Shown: positions 35,281-45,880 of the stretch, in pieces | How the letters are laid out: the number at the start of each line of letters is the position of its first letter | How positions within the stretch are numbered: position 1 is the stretch's first letter | Assembly: GCA_018401375.1 (NCBI GenBank) | Contig: JAGYKR010000011.1 | Coordinates: 1-64,000 of the forward strand | Reading direction: 5' to 3' | Source: Ilumatobacteraceae bacterium | Lineage (GTDB): Bacteria; Actinomycetota; Acidimicrobiia; Acidimicrobiales; Ilumatobacteraceae | Length of the DNA: 64,000 nt | The notes under the pieces: model-generated | Told to the model about the DNA's origin: nothing | Seen by the model: the letters and a program-made list of their open reading frames with translations, nothing else | Databases searched by the model: none | Program-made: the position numbers and the translations under genes

Positions 35281-36710
35281 CCACCACCCACGAAACCCCC
35301 GACACCGACGAGATCTCCGAGATTGATCCGGTGATTGTGTCCGAGCGTGAGACGGTGTCCGCACTCGCTCGACCAGGTCACGTGAACACTGATGAAGGCG
35401 CCCAAGAAATGCAGGCGCGTAGCGGCAGCTCGGCTGCTGAGGTTCTGCGTGAAGTGGGTGCAGTGTTGCGGATGAGTGAGACCGAAGCGGCTCAACTCAT
35501 GACTACTGGTGACCTCAATCGCATCTCCGATGTGGGCGAGGACGAAACCATGATCATCAACATGGGTCCCCAGCACCCGAGCACCCACGGGGTGCTGCGG
35601 TTAATGCTGGAACTCAAGGGTGAGACGGTGTTGCGCTGCAAGCCGATCATTGGCTACCTGCACACCGGGATGGAGAAGACCGGTGAACAACTGACCTACA
35701 TGCAAGGTGGCACCAATGTCACCCGGATGGATTACGCGAGCCCGTTAAACAACGAGCTGGTGTTTTCCATGGCCACAGAAAAGTTGCTCGGCATCGACGG
35801 CGATATCCCCGAACGGGCCCAGTGGATGCGGATGCTGCTGTCAGAGCTGAACCGGATGTCGAGCCATCTGTTGTTCATGGCCACCAACGGCATGGACCTC
35901 GGCGCCGTGTCGATGATGATCTACGGCTGGCGTGAACGTGAAGAAGTACTCCGCTTCTTCCAAAAGGTCACCGGCTTGCGAATGAACCACAACTTCGTGC
36001 GTCCCGGTGGGCTCGCAGCCGATCTGCCGCCGGGTTGGCGCGATGACGTGTTACGCATCCTCGACATGCTTCCGGGTCGCCTCGAGGAATACGACATCTT
36101 GATGACCGGCCAGCCGATCTTTCGCGAACGTCTCCAAGGTGTGGGTGTGATCACCCCCGATGAGGCTCTCGCCCTCGGTGCCACAGGCCCAATCCTGCGG
36201 TCCACTGGCGTGGAGTGGGACCTCCGTCGCGATATGCCGTATCTGCACTACGAGGACGTGGAGTTCGATGTGGTGGTGGGTTCGTTTGGTGATGCCTACG
36301 ACCGCTATGCGATCCGTCTTGCGGAAATCCGTGAGTCCATGCTCATCGTGCGCCAGATCCTCGACAAGATGCCTGCTGGTGACTACCGGATCCAGGACAA
36401 GAAGGTGACCCCGCCGCCGCGAGCGCGGATCGACGAGTCCATGGAAGCTTTGATCCACCATTTCAAGATTTTCACCGAAGGATTTAAGGTGCCTGAGGGG
36501 GAGGTCTACGTGGCTATCGAAAGCCCGCGCGGGGAAATCGGCTGCTACATCGCAAGCGATGGCTCCTCCACCCCGTATCGGATGCATGTCCGCGCCCCAT
36601 CCTTCGTCAATATTCAATGTCTGGCTCACATGATGCGCGGCGGTCTCGTCGCCGACGCTGTGGCCGTGATCTCGAGTGTCGATCCGGTGCTCGGCGAAGT
36701 GGACAGGTGA
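35277..36710 (+). CDS. nuoD: NADH-quinone oxidoreductase subunit D (operon 1)
   Basis: 477 residues, longer than usual because of an acidic, Thr-rich N-terminal extension of ~90 residues before NMGPQHPSTHGVLR. The quinone-site residues are standard: His104 in STHG and Tyr153 in TRMDYASP, equal to His38 and Tyr87 of Thermus Nqo4. At the position of mitochondrial NDUFS2 Arg85 it has Thr130 (GYLHTGMEK), as in Thermus. With NuoB it forms the quinone pocket. Confidence 0.95.
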   Translation: MTTTHETPDTDEISEIDPVIVSERETVSALARPGHVNTDEGAQEMQARSGSSAAEVLREVGAVLRMSETEAAQLMTTGDLNRISDVGEDETMIINMGPQHPSTHGVLRLMLELKGETVLRCKPIIGYLHTGMEKTGEQLTYMQGGTNVTRMDYASPLNNELVFSMATEKLLGIDGDIPERAQWMRMLLSELNRMSSHLLFMATNGMDLGAVSMMIYGWREREEVLRFFQKVTGLRMNHNFVRPGGLAADLPPGWRDDVLRILDMLPGRLEEYDILMTGQPIFRERLQGVGVITPDEALALGATGPILRSTGVEWDLRRDMPYLHYEDVEFDVVVGSFGDAYDRYAIRLAEIRESMLIVRQILDKMPAGDYRIQDKKVTPPPRARIDESMEALIHHFKIFTEGFKVPEGEVYVAIESPRGEIGCYIASDGSSTPYRMHVRAPSFVNIQCLAHMMRGGLVADAVAVISSVDPVLGEVDR

Positions 36711-36714
36711 ACCC

Positions 36715-37302
36715 ATGAGTCGTCTGAACGATGCCAACTTGGCCGTGGCCAAGGAGACCATCGCCCGTTACCCACGGGTGAAGTCCGCACTGATCCCGGT
36801 TCTGCATCTCGCCCAGGAACAAGACGGATACGTCTCCACCGAAGCGATGGCGCATATCGCTGAACTCATGGGTCTCACCCCGGCTGAGGTCTACGGCACG
36901 GCCTCGTTCTATGAGATGTTCAAGTTTGAACCGGTGGGTCGCTACTGCATCAACGTGTGCACGAACATCTCCTGCCAGCTCGTGGGTGGTTGGGAGTTGC
37001 TCGAACACGCCGAGGAAGCGCTCGGAATTAAGGCCGGATCCACGACACCGGATCAGATGTTCACCCTCGAAGATGTGGAATGCATCGCTGCGTGCACCGA
37101 GGCGCCGGCCCTGCAGGTGAACTACCGCTATCGCAATAAGGTGACGCCAGCGCAGTTCGATGCGATGATCACCGCCTTGCGCGCCGGGGAACTCGTTGAT
37201 GAGTTCCCGCCGCACGGCACTTTGTCCCGGATCCGTCAGGGTCTGCCGGAGAATTGGGCGGACACCGGCCGCACAGCTCAAGCAGAGGTGGATGCACGAT
37301 GA
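36715..37302 (+). CDS. nuoE: NADH-quinone oxidoreductase subunit E (operon 1)
   Basis: A 195-residue thioredoxin-fold [2Fe-2S] subunit (N1a). Cluster ligands are CTNISC (Cx4C) and CIAAC (Cx3C). The N-terminal helical part with AHIAELMGLTPAEVYGTASFY is typical. It forms the NADH-input module with NuoF. It is present here but missing from operon 2. Confidence 0.94.
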   Translation: MSRLNDANLAVAKETIARYPRVKSALIPVLHLAQEQDGYVSTEAMAHIAELMGLTPAEVYGTASFYEMFKFEPVGRYCINVCTNISCQLVGGWELLEHAEEALGIKAGSTTPDQMFTLEDVECIAACTEAPALQVNYRYRNKVTPAQFDAMITALRAGELVDEFPPHGTLSRIRQGLPENWADTGRTAQAEVDAR

Positions 37303-38678
37303 CCGATACCCCCGCCTATCACGTGCCCGGGATGGTCCCAACTGGGCCGAAACTGATCACCGGACGGTTCGATCAGGTGGATGGCTTCACCTATGAGGGT
37401 TACGTGAACACGGGTGGCTACACCGCGTTGCGCCGAGCCCTCACGGAGATGACGCCTGCTCAGGTCCACGATGAGGTGCGCACCTCAGAGATGCAGGGTC
37501 GTGGCGGCGCTGGATTTCCTGCTGGCACTAAATGGGGTTTCCTCCCCGCCGGTGTTTTCCCGCGGTATCTCGTGATCAATGGTGACGAAAGCGAGCCCGG
37601 TACCTACAAAGACCGCTTGCTCATGGAGCGCGATCCGCACCAACTGATCGAGGGTGTGCTGATCGCCGCCTATGCGATCGGCGCCGCACAGGCGTTCTTA
37701 TATGTGCGCGGTGAGATGGCGTTGGCCCAGGAACGCCTAGTGCTCGCATTGAAGGACGCTTACGCGAACAATCTGGTGGGTCGCAACATTTTGGGCACCG
37801 ACTTCTCCGTGGACATCACCTTGACCTGGGGTGCGGGTGCTTACATCGTGGGTGAGGAGACGGCGCTGATCGAAAGTCTCGAAGGCGAGCGCGGTATGCC
37901 GCGTCTCAAGCCTCCGTATTTCCCGGCGGCAAAGGGCCTGTACATGCAGCCCACCATCGTGAACAACGTGGAGACATTGGCGAATGTGCCATGGATCATT
38001 AATCACGGTGGCCAAGAGTTCCACGACATCGGTGCGCCCACTTCCACGGGGATGCGAATCTTCGCAGTGTCAGGTCATGTGAACAGCCCCGGTGTGTTTG
38101 AGGTCCCCAATGGCGTGACCACCTTCCGGATGTTATTTGAGGCTCCTGAATACTGCGGAGGGATTCGCAACGGGTCCTCGGTCAAGGCCTTCATCCCCGG
38201 TGGCGCAAGCGCAATGTGGTTCTTCCCCGAACATCTTGATATGGCCCTCGACAAGCCGACGGTGGATCAGGCCGGCTCAATGCTCGGCTCCGGTGCGATC
38301 GTGGTGATGGACGAAACCACCGACATGGTTGCGGCCTGCTGGCGGATCGTGCGGTTCTTTTCTCGTGAGAGTTGTGGCAAGTGCACGCCATGTCGTGAAG
38401 GGACTACGTGGCTAGAGCGGATCTTGAAGCGGATCCTCGATGGTCATGGTCGTCCCGAGGATCTCGACACCTTGTTAGAGGTATGTGAGTCCATCAGCCC
38501 AGGGATCGCATGGCCGCCGCGCCAGACCACGATCTGTCCGCTCGGCCCCTCAGCGGTGAGTCCGATCGCCTCGGCGGTCCGTAAATTCCGTCACGAGTTC
38601 GAGCATTATGTCCAGTTCGGGCGTCCAATCGAGGGCGTCCATCAGCATGCGATTCATGGATCGGTGGCCCATGTCTGA
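37299..38678 (+). CDS. nuoF: NADH-quinone oxidoreductase subunit F (operon 1)
   Basis: A 459-residue flavoprotein that oxidises NADH. The FMN/NADH-binding motif GRGGAGFPAGTKWGF and INGDESEPGTYKDR are present, and cluster N3 is ligated by SCGKCTPCREGT and a later ICPLG Cys. The ATG at 37299 overlaps nuoE by 4 nt, and the 3' end overlaps nuoG by 8 nt. Confidence 0.95.
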   Translation: MTDTPAYHVPGMVPTGPKLITGRFDQVDGFTYEGYVNTGGYTALRRALTEMTPAQVHDEVRTSEMQGRGGAGFPAGTKWGFLPAGVFPRYLVINGDESEPGTYKDRLLMERDPHQLIEGVLIAAYAIGAAQAFLYVRGEMALAQERLVLALKDAYANNLVGRNILGTDFSVDITLTWGAGAYIVGEETALIESLEGERGMPRLKPPYFPAAKGLYMQPTIVNNVETLANVPWIINHGGQEFHDIGAPTSTGMRIFAVSGHVNSPGVFEVPNGVTTFRMLFEAPEYCGGIRNGSSVKAFIPGGASAMWFFPEHLDMALDKPTVDQAGSMLGSGAIVVMDETTDMVAACWRIVRFFSRESCGKCTPCREGTTWLERILKRILDGHGRPEDLDTLLEVCESISPGIAWPPRQTTICPLGPSAVSPIASAVRKFRHEFEHYVQFGRPIEGVHQHAIHGSVAHV

Positions 38679-41109
38679 GGAGACGTCAACTGACTTAGGG
38701 GATCTGATCGAGGACTCCGAACCCGAGGCTGAAACCTCAGATGTAGCTCCAGAGCCGGAGCCCGATCCCGGAGTTGCGGTCACCATCAACGGACGGGTCC
38801 ACTCGGCCCGGCCGGGCCAACTCGTGATCGATGCCTGCGCCGACGCAGGTGCCTTCGTGCCCCATTTCTGTTATCACCCACGGATGAGTCCTGTCGGGAT
38901 GTGCCGCCAGTGTTTGGTGGAGGTGGACGGTCCCCGCGGCCCGATGATGGTGGTTTCGTGTATGACCCCAGTGGCCGAAGGCCAAGTGGTCAACACCGCT
39001 ACCCCCAGTGTTAAACGCGCTCAAGAGGGCGTGCTCGAACTGTTGCTTGCTAACCATCCTTTGGACTGCCCGGTCTGCGATAAAGGTGGGGAATGCCCAC
39101 TTCAGGATCAGGCCTTTAGCCACGGGCCAGGTGAGAGCCGGTATCTCGAGGAGAAGCGCCACTACGAGAAGCCGATCCCGATCAGCGACCTCGTGTATTT
39201 GGATCGTGAGCGCTGCATCCTGTGCGATCGCTGTACCCGTTTCGCCGATGAGGTGGCCGGAGACAAATTGATCCATTTCATCAGCCGGGGTAACGACACC
39301 CAGGTGATGACCTTCCCCGACGAACCCTTCGCCTCATATTTCTCAGGTAATACCGTGCAGATTTGCCCGGTCGGTGCCCTCACCGCCAAGCCCTATCGCT
39401 TTAAGGCACGGCCATGGGATCTTGAGCAAGTAGAGAGCACCTGCACGACGTGTTCGGTGGGATGTCGCACCGTCATCCAATCCAGCCGCGATGAGTTGTT
39501 GCGTTATCAGGGCGTGGATTCCGAACCGGTGAACTGGGGTTGGTTGTGCGATCGGGGTCGGTTCGGTTTTGAATCAGCGAACTCTGATCAGCGATTGGCC
39601 GTTCCTCTGATCCAGACAGATGCAGGACTTGAAGCCACCTCGTGGAGCGCAGCGATGTCTACTGCCACCGAGCTGTTCACTGAGGCGCTTAATCGCTCCG
39701 GCCCATCGGGGATCGCCATTCTTGGCGGTGCCCGCGGGACCAACGAAGACGCGTTCGCTTGGGCGCGTTTAGCCGATCGTCTCGGGGTCACCCGTCGTGA
39801 TCCGCAGCTCGCCGACGGTCTCGCCGCCCAGATCTTGAACCGGCCGCGGGCGACGATCGCCGAAGCCGCACATGCAAAAACGGTGATTTTGCTTGGCCCT
39901 GACCTGAAAGAGGAGCTCCCTGTGCTGTTCCTGCGGATCAGGGACGCAGCCGAGAAACGGCGCTCAAGGATCCTTGAGTTCTCGCCGATGGAAACGGGAA
40001 TGACCCGTTACGCCTGGCGCAGTGAGCGATACGAGCCGGGCTTCGCTGCTACCGCGGTGCGTTCGAGTCTCGCCGATCCCGAGATCGCATCCCAGATCGC
40101 CGCTGGTGATGTGGTGGTCGTGGTCGGTCGCCAGAACCTCGCTGAATCCGATGCGGTCACCCTTGCGGCCTTGGATGCGATCATCGCCGCAGCGCCCGCC
40201 GCCAAGGTCCTTCCGGTGTTGCGCCGCGGCAACGTGATGGGTGCACTGCAGATGGGGCTCGCACCACGCAGCGCTGAATCAGAGGCCTCGCAGATCCTGC
40301 ATGCCGCAGCGGATGGACACATTGACCTGCTCGTGTTGCTCGGCGCCGATCCGCTGGCGGATTGCCCGGATGCCGAACTGGCTCGTAGGGCTCTCGCGGG
40401 AGCCCGTCGCGTGATATCGGTGGACACGTTCTTGACCTCTTCTACTGCGCACGCTGACTTGGTGTTGCCGGCCGCGGCTTACGGGGAGAAGGCCGGTACC
40501 ACAACTAATCTTGAGGGCCGTATCACGCCAGTGACCGCCAAGGTCACGGTGCATGGGACGGCCCGTCCGGACTGGATGGTGGCGGTGGATCTCGCTGCGC
40601 GCCTCGACCAGGACCTCGGGTTTAACGATCTCGCCGGTATCACCGCCGAAATCGCGGCGACTGTTGAAGGCTGCGAGGAGCTTGAAGCTCTTTCCGCTGG
40701 TCGTGCCACAGGGACCGGACGTGATGGAATCCTCGTCTCGGTGGTGGTACCCGAGATTTCCCGTGCATCCACAGAGGTCACCGAGCGAATCAGCTATGAC
40801 TATCGCTTGGTGGTGAGCCGGAAGTTATACGACAACGCGACCAACACCCAGATGGCGCCGTCTCTTGCGCCTCTGGCTCCCGGACCCTGCATCACGGTCA
40901 ACCCTATGGACCTGACACGGATCGGAGCCGAAGAGGGAACCCAGGTCAAGGTGATCGGCGCTCGTTCCGCCACCGTGTTGACGTTGGCGGCCTCCACCGC
41001 AGTCCCGCGGGGCTTGGCGTGGGTGCCGTTCAATCAGCCCGGCGGCGCGATCTCTGAGGTGATCGACCTCGATACCACGGTCACCGATGTTCGAATCGAG
41101 CGTTTGTGA
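38671..41109 (+). CDS. nuoG: NADH-quinone oxidoreductase subunit G (operon 1)
   Basis: An 812-residue iron-sulfur subunit. An acidic N-terminal tail of ~36 residues precedes the [2Fe-2S] domain (FCYHPRMSPVGMCRQCLVEV). The His-ligated N5 region and CPVCDKGGECPLQ follow, then CILCDRC ... CPVG (N4). CTTCSVGC with a later Cys is the extra N7 cluster site found only in some bacteria. A large molybdopterin-like domain without cofactor makes up the rest. The ATG at 38671 fits the overlap pattern, and the open frame upstream is shadow of nuoF. Confidence 0.93.
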   Translation: MSEETSTDLGDLIEDSEPEAETSDVAPEPEPDPGVAVTINGRVHSARPGQLVIDACADAGAFVPHFCYHPRMSPVGMCRQCLVEVDGPRGPMMVVSCMTPVAEGQVVNTATPSVKRAQEGVLELLLANHPLDCPVCDKGGECPLQDQAFSHGPGESRYLEEKRHYEKPIPISDLVYLDRERCILCDRCTRFADEVAGDKLIHFISRGNDTQVMTFPDEPFASYFSGNTVQICPVGALTAKPYRFKARPWDLEQVESTCTTCSVGCRTVIQSSRDELLRYQGVDSEPVNWGWLCDRGRFGFESANSDQRLAVPLIQTDAGLEATSWSAAMSTATELFTEALNRSGPSGIAILGGARGTNEDAFAWARLADRLGVTRRDPQLADGLAAQILNRPRATIAEAAHAKTVILLGPDLKEELPVLFLRIRDAAEKRRSRILEFSPMETGMTRYAWRSERYEPGFAATAVRSSLADPEIASQIAAGDVVVVVGRQNLAESDAVTLAALDAIIAAAPAAKVLPVLRRGNVMGALQMGLAPRSAESEASQILHAAADGHIDLLVLLGADPLADCPDAELARRALAGARRVISVDTFLTSSTAHADLVLPAAAYGEKAGTTTNLEGRITPVTAKVTVHGTARPDWMVAVDLAARLDQDLGFNDLAGITAEIAATVEGCEELEALSAGRATGTGRDGILVSVVVPEISRASTEVTERISYDYRLVVSRKLYDNATNTQMAPSLAPLAPGPCITVNPMDLTRIGAEEGTQVKVIGARSATVLTLAASTAVPRGLAWVPFNQPGGAISEVIDLDTTVTDVRIERL

Positions 41110-42383
41110 TGGCTGTGTCAGAACTGGCGGGTCTGTTTCAGGGCGATCTGCCGATGGGCTCTCCGATGGTCACAGGGGATCCGTTGTTAGACGGTCCGTT
41201 GTTGTGGGCGCCGCTGATCGTGGTTGCGATCAAGGTCCTCGTGATCTTCGTCCTTGGCCTGGTGGGCACCATGTTCATGGTGTGGTTCGAGCGCAAGGTC
41301 GTGGCGGGAATGCAGAACCGCGTCGGGCCTAATAAAGCCGGACCCTTTGGCATCCTGCAGACGCTCGCAGACGGCATCAAGTTGTTCTTCAAAGAAGATC
41401 TGCTACCTGACCGTGCGGACCGGTTCGTGTTCCGTTTGGCGCCGTTCCTCGCCTTCGTGCCGGCCTTTTTGGTGTGGAGTGTGATCCCACTCGGTGGCGA
41501 TTATTCCGGCGGTCGGGACGGGATCGTTACCATCCTCGGTCAGCAGACCCGGGTGCAGCTGGCGGACCCGCCGATCGGCATCTTGCTCGTGCTGGCGATG
41601 TCGTCGATCGCGGTCTACGGGATCATGCTGGCCGGCTGGTCAAGCGGCTCGAAGTACCCGCTCCTCGGCTCGGTGCGGGCCTCGGCGCAGATGATTTCGT
41701 ATGAGGCTGCGCTCGGGCTCAGCCTTGCGGCAGTGCTCGTCACCTCGGGCACCTTAAGCACCTCAGGCATTGTGGCCAGCCAGACCACCCTCGGGAGTTG
41801 GAACCTGGTGACCACCGGGTTCATCCCCTTCATCGTGTTTTTGATCGCCGCCACTGCGGAACTGAACCGGCCGCCCTTTGACCTCGTCGAAGCCGAACAG
41901 GAACTCGTCGGTGGCTTCAACACCGAGTACTCGAGCCTGCGGTTCGCATTGTTCTTCCTCGCCGAGTTCATGAACACGATCACGATGAGTGCGATCGTGG
42001 TCACTTTGTTCCTCGGTGGTCCACGGCCTCCGGCCATCGGCAACACTGCGTTGACGATCCCTCTGATCCCCGGAGCGCTTGAAGGCACGATTTGGTTCGT
42101 CCTCAAACTGCTCGTGTTCCTTTACTTCTATGTCTGGCTCCGGGCCACCCTGCCACGGCTGCGTTACGACCAGTTGATGAACCTCGGCTGGAAAGTACTG
42201 ATCCCGATCTCGCTCGGTTGGTTCTTGCTGCTGGCCGCGATCCGCGTCGGAGACTCCAACGGCTGGAACGTGATCGCCGTGGTCGTCATCGCCTTGGTGA
42301 GTCTCGGCCTTGGTTACCTATTGTTCACTGCGGCCCTTCGGGTCAGCAGTCGGCAGCGGGATCGTGAAGGAGCGATGTACTGA
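41109..42383 (+). CDS. nuoH: NADH-quinone oxidoreductase subunit H (operon 1)
   Basis: A 424-residue membrane subunit with about eight helices that joins the arms and lines the quinone channel. It has [40 protein letters not shown] and [17 protein letters not shown], all family hallmarks. The TGATG junctions couple it to nuoG and nuoI. It is ~75 residues longer than the operon 2 copy, with an N-terminal extension. Confidence 0.94.
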   Translation: MAVSELAGLFQGDLPMGSPMVTGDPLLDGPLLWAPLIVVAIKVLVIFVLGLVGTMFMVWFERKVVAGMQNRVGPNKAGPFGILQTLADGIKLFFKEDLLPDRADRFVFRLAPFLAFVPAFLVWSVIPLGGDYSGGRDGIVTILGQQTRVQLADPPIGILLVLAMSSIAVYGIMLAGWSSGSKYPLLGSVRASAQMISYEAALGLSLAAVLVTSGTLSTSGIVASQTTLGSWNLVTTGFIPFIVFLIAATAELNRPPFDLVEAEQELVGGFNTEYSSLRFALFFLAEFMNTITMSAIVVTLFLGGPRPPAIGNTALTIPLIPGALEGTIWFVLKLLVFLYFYVWLRATLPRLRYDQLMNLGWKVLIPISLGWFLLLAAIRVGDSNGWNVIAVVVIALVSLGLGYLLFTAALRVSSRQRDREGAMY

Positions 42384-43096
42384 TGGGTTATCTCGAAGGT
42401 TTCGCCGTCACTATCCGTCAGCACCGCCTCTTCGGCGGTAAGCGGATGACAACTGAGTACTCCGGTGGGCGCACCGCCAAAAAGAAGGGCCGTGGCTCTG
42501 ATCCCGGTGCCGATCACGATCAAAAGGCGCCCAAGCCCGAGCGTATGCACGGACGCCACGTTCTGAACCGTTACGAGGACGGGATGGAGAAGTGCATCGG
42601 ATGTGAGTTGTGTGCTGGTGTCTGCCCCGCCAAATGCATCTATGTCCGCGGAGCCGACAACGATCCGTTGGAGCCGACGAGTCCAGGCGAGCGTTTCGGC
42701 TACGTCTACGAGATCAACTACTTGCGCTGCATCCACTGCGACCTCTGCGTGGAGGCCTGCCCCACCGAGGCGATCACCGAGACCAAATTGTTTGAGTTCT
42801 CCTTCACAAACCGTCGCGATGCGATCTACACCAAAACCGAGTTGCTCGTAGGTGATGATGGCAAACCACAGCAGATGCCGTGGGAGGATTGGCGTGAAGG
42901 TGAGGATCTGTTGACCAGCGGTTGGATGCGGGCCACCGCTCCCGCCGGAGACGCACGGTTTGAAGGCGTGGAAGCCTGGAGCGGGGAGCTCGGCTACGGA
43001 GTGCGCGCCCCCGAGCCGCATCAGTCGGCGGAGAATGAAGGTCCCGACGCCAATGAGGCTGAGCCGGATCACAGTTCTGCGGGGGGACACCACTGA
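42383..43096 (+). CDS. nuoI: NADH-quinone oxidoreductase subunit I (operon 1)
   Basis: A 237-residue subunit with clusters N6a/N6b: [16 protein letters not shown] and [16 protein letters not shown]. The long C-terminal region (~95 residues, acidic, ending in His-His) goes beyond the ~165-residue usual length. It passes electrons from NuoG to N2. Confidence 0.93.
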   Translation: MGYLEGFAVTIRQHRLFGGKRMTTEYSGGRTAKKKGRGSDPGADHDQKAPKPERMHGRHVLNRYEDGMEKCIGCELCAGVCPAKCIYVRGADNDPLEPTSPGERFGYVYEINYLRCIHCDLCVEACPTEAITETKLFEFSFTNRRDAIYTKTELLVGDDGKPQQMPWEDWREGEDLLTSGWMRATAPAGDARFEGVEAWSGELGYGVRAPEPHQSAENEGPDANEAEPDHSSAGGHH

Positions 43097-43629
43097 TGGA
43101 GTTGCTCGTATTTGTTGCGGCGAGCGCAATGGTGCTCGGCGGAGCGCTCGGAGTGATTCTGATGCGCAATCCGGTGCACTCGGCACTCGGCTTGGTCCTC
43201 ACCTTGTTCGGGGTGGCGGTCCATTTTGTGGCCCTCGAAGCCCATTTTCTTGCGGCCGTTCAGGTGATCGTGTACGCCGGCGCGATCGTGGTGCTGTTTT
43301 TGTTTGTGATCATGTTGCTCGGCGTGGACTCCGCAGAAGATCTGAAAGTGGACGGTCTCACCATCCAGCGCCCCCTCGCAGCGATCATTGGAATCGGGAC
43401 GGTGGCGATCGTTTCGGTCGCTGTCTTGCGGACCCGTTCCACCATCGCTGCCGGCCCGGCCCTTGAGGCATCCGGGGATTCCAACATCCGGTTGCTGTCT
43501 CGGAATCTCTTCAGTGACCAGGTGCTGGCCTTTGAGATCACCTCGGTGCTACTGATCGTTGCGGTGGCCGGAACGGTGTTACTCACCCGTAAACAGTCCG
43601 GACCCACCGGCGCTCGGAAGGGATCGTGA
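43096..43629 (+). CDS. nuoJ: NADH-quinone oxidoreductase subunit J (operon 1)
   Basis: A 177-residue membrane subunit with five hydrophobic helices. It has RNPVHSALGLVLTLFGVAV and QVIVYAGAIVVLFLFVIML, the latter with the pi-bulge helix typical of NuoJ. It takes part in the conformational switch at the start of the proton-pumping arm. Confidence 0.93.
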   Translation: MELLVFVAASAMVLGGALGVILMRNPVHSALGLVLTLFGVAVHFVALEAHFLAAVQVIVYAGAIVVLFLFVIMLLGVDSAEDLKVDGLTIQRPLAAIIGIGTVAIVSVAVLRTRSTIAAGPALEASGDSNIRLLSRNLFSDQVLAFEITSVLLIVAVAGTVLLTRKQSGPTGARKGS

Positions 43630-43946
43630 TGCTGGCAGCGATCGAACCCACCACCACGTGGTACCTGCTCCTTGGGGCGGTCTTGTTCGGCCTCGGGTCG
43701 GTGGGATTGCTCGTACGCCGTAACCCGTTGGTGATGTTTATGAGCATCGAGTTGATGCTGAATGCGGTGAATATAAGTTTTGTGGCGCTCGCGGTACGTT
43801 TCGGAGACATCTCCGGGCAAACGGCGGTGTTTTTTGTGATGGTTGTGGCTGCGGCCGAAGTCGTGGTGGGACTCGGAATCATCGTCTCCATCATGCGACG
43901 CCGACCTGGGGCCACTGCTGATGATCTTGCTGAGTTGAAGGGCTGA
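43629..43946 (+). CDS. nuoK: NADH-quinone oxidoreductase subunit K (operon 1)
   Basis: 105 residues and three helices, MrpC-like. The conserved membrane Glu residues lie in MSIELMLNAVNI and VAAAEVVVGLGIIV. The ATG at 43629 makes a TGATG junction with nuoJ. An in-frame GTG sits three bases earlier. Confidence 0.93.
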   Translation: MLAAIEPTTTWYLLLGAVLFGLGSVGLLVRRNPLVMFMSIELMLNAVNISFVALAVRFGDISGQTAVFFVMVVAAAEVVVGLGIIVSIMRRRPGATADDLAELKG

Positions 43947-43951
43947 GTCCA

Positions 43952-45880
43952 GTGGCAGAACTCGTTTGGCTGATTCCTGCCTTCCCCCTGTTCGGGTTTC
44001 TCGTGCTGCTGGTGTTCGGCCGGCGGATGGGAGAGCCGGGAGCCGGATACTTCGCGGCGGGGATGGTGTTTGCCTCCTTCGCCGTCAGCGTGGGCGCTTT
44101 TTTTGATCTGGTGGGTCGCGATGAGGCGGAGCGCTCCGAAGTGGTCACGTTGTTCTCGTGGCTTCCCGTCGGATCCCTGCAGGTGGATATGGCCTTCCTC
44201 GCTGACCCGCTCAGCATCGGGATGTCATTGTTCGTCACCGGTATCGCCGGCCTGATCCACTTGTTCGCCGTCGGCTACATGCACGGGGACCCCAAGTTTT
44301 CCAAGTTCTTCTTGTACCTCAACTTGTTCGTGGCCTCAATGGCTGTTTTGGTGCTCGGAGAAAACCTGCTCGTCACCTTCCTTGGTTGGGAAGGCGTCGG
44401 GGTGTGCTCGTACTTCTTGATCTCGTTTTGGCACCGTCGTGACTCGGCGGCCACGGCCGGTAAGAAAGCTTTCGTCACTAATCGCGTCGGTGACTGGGGC
44501 GTGATGACCGCAATGTTCCTCGCCTTCGGAGCGGTGGGATCACTGAGTTATTCGGCGATTAACTCGGCCGCAGAGTCAGGTTCTTTGGCCCAGTCCACGG
44601 CCACCGGCATCGCCCTGCTGTTGTTCGTTGGAGCGGTGGGTAAGAGCGCACAGCTCCCTCTGTATTTTTGGCTCCCCGATGCGATGGAAGGGCCAACTCC
44701 CGTCTCGGCATTGATCCACGCCGCAACCATGGTGACAGCCGGAGTGTTCTTGATGGTGCGGGTCAACCCGGTGCTGGCGGTCTCTGCTGAATATGTGCCC
44801 ACGATTATCGCTTGGGTCGGTGTGGCCACAGCACTGTTTGCAGCCACGATCGCAGTCGCCCAGAACGACATCAAAAAGGTCCTCGCCTACTCCACTGTTT
44901 CTCAGTTGGGCTTCATGTTTTTGGCTATTGGCAGCGGGGCCTACGTGGCGGCGATCTTCCACATGATGACCCATGCCGCCTTTAAGGCGTTGTTGTTCCT
45001 CGGCTCGGGATCAGTGATCCACGGCATGCACGAGGAACAAGACATGCGCAAGATGGGTGCTCTGCGGATCGCGATGCCGATCACGGCGGGCACCTTCATC
45101 ATCGGGTGGTTGGCGATCGCTGGCGTGCCGCCTTTTGCAGGCTTCTGGTCAAAAGACGAGATCTTGTTGTTCGCACTTGCGAGTTCGCCGGCGTTATATG
45201 TGGTTGGTCTGGTGACGGCACTGTTGACCGCCTACTACATGACCCGCCAAGTGATCATGGTGTTCCTCGGAACGGCGCGTTGGGAATCCCACGCCGAAGA
45301 ACACGGAGCCCACGGTGAGTTCAAGCCGCACGAGTCTTCGCCGATCATGCTGCTGCCCTTGATCGTGCTCGCTGGTTTGTCAGCGGTGATGGGGATCATC
45401 CAACTGCCCTCGTTCTCGTGGATCCCGAAGGATCTGCAGTACCGCCTCGAGCACTGGCTACACCCGATCGTCGCCTTTGGCGAGGCGTCGATTTCCGATA
45501 CCTCGGCCTACGCAAACAAGGGATGGTTCGCGCTGCTCGCAGTGGGAATCGCACTGGCTGGTATCGGGCTGGCACATCTGGTGTATTCCAAACGGAGCCT
45601 GCCGGTCATTGAACCGCAGATCATGGCCGATGGCTGGCGTTATGACGCGACCATCTCGGATTTCATGGGTGGTCCGGGCCGGCGCAGTTTCGAGGGCATG
45701 GTGGCCTTGGACGAAAAAGTCGTGGACGGTGCGGTCAACGGGTCAGCAACGCTCGTGCGGTCGCTATCTGGACAACTGCGTCGCGGACAGACCGGCTTTG
45801 TGCGTAACTACGCAGCCGTGATCGGAATCGGAGTCGTTGTGATGTTGCTGTGGTTCGTGGTCGGTCGGGGGGTGCTGTGA
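43952..45880 (+). CDS. nuoL: NADH-quinone oxidoreductase subunit L (operon 1)
   Basis: A 642-residue antiporter-like proton-pumping subunit with the long lateral helix. Key proton-path residues are in FLGWEGVGVCSYFLI (Glu) and VGAVGKSAQLPLYFWLPDAMEGPTPVSALIHAATMV (a window of this shows Lys and His). A modest His-containing loop (SHAEEHGAHGEFKPHESS) lies about residue 445, where the operon 2 copy has a far larger one. The start is GTG at 43952. Confidence 0.94.
   Translation: MAELVWLIPAFPLFGFLVLLVFGRRMGEPGAGYFAAGMVFASFAVSVGAFFDLVGRDEAERSEVVTLFSWLPVGSLQVDMAFLADPLSIGMSLFVTGIAGLIHLFAVGYMHGDPKFSKFFLYLNLFVASMAVLVLGENLLVTFLGWEGVGVCSYFLISFWHRRDSAATAGKKAFVTNRVGDWGVMTAMFLAFGAVGSLSYSAINSAAESGSLAQSTATGIALLLFVGAVGKSAQLPLYFWLPDAMEGPTPVSALIHAATMVTAGVFLMVRVNPVLAVSAEYVPTIIAWVGVATALFAATIAVAQNDIKKVLAYSTVSQLGFMFLAIGSGAYVAAIFHMMTHAAFKALLFLGSGSVIHGMHEEQDMRKMGALRIAMPITAGTFIIGWLAIAGVPPFAGFWSKDEILLFALASSPALYVVGLVTALLTAYYMTRQVIMVFLGTARWESHAEEHGAHGEFKPHESSPIMLLPLIVLAGLSAVMGIIQLPSFSWIPKDLQYRLEHWLHPIVAFGEASISDTSAYANKGWFALLAVGIALAGIGLAHLVYSKRSLPVIEPQIMADGWRYDATISDFMGGPGRRSFEGMVALDEKVVDGAVNGSATLVRSLSGQLRRGQTGFVRNYAAVIGIGVVVMLLWFVVGRGVL

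Noticed and set aside
42504-43096. NuoI C-terminal extension as a separate gene
   Set aside because: It is continuous in frame with the two-cluster domain and has no own start signal.
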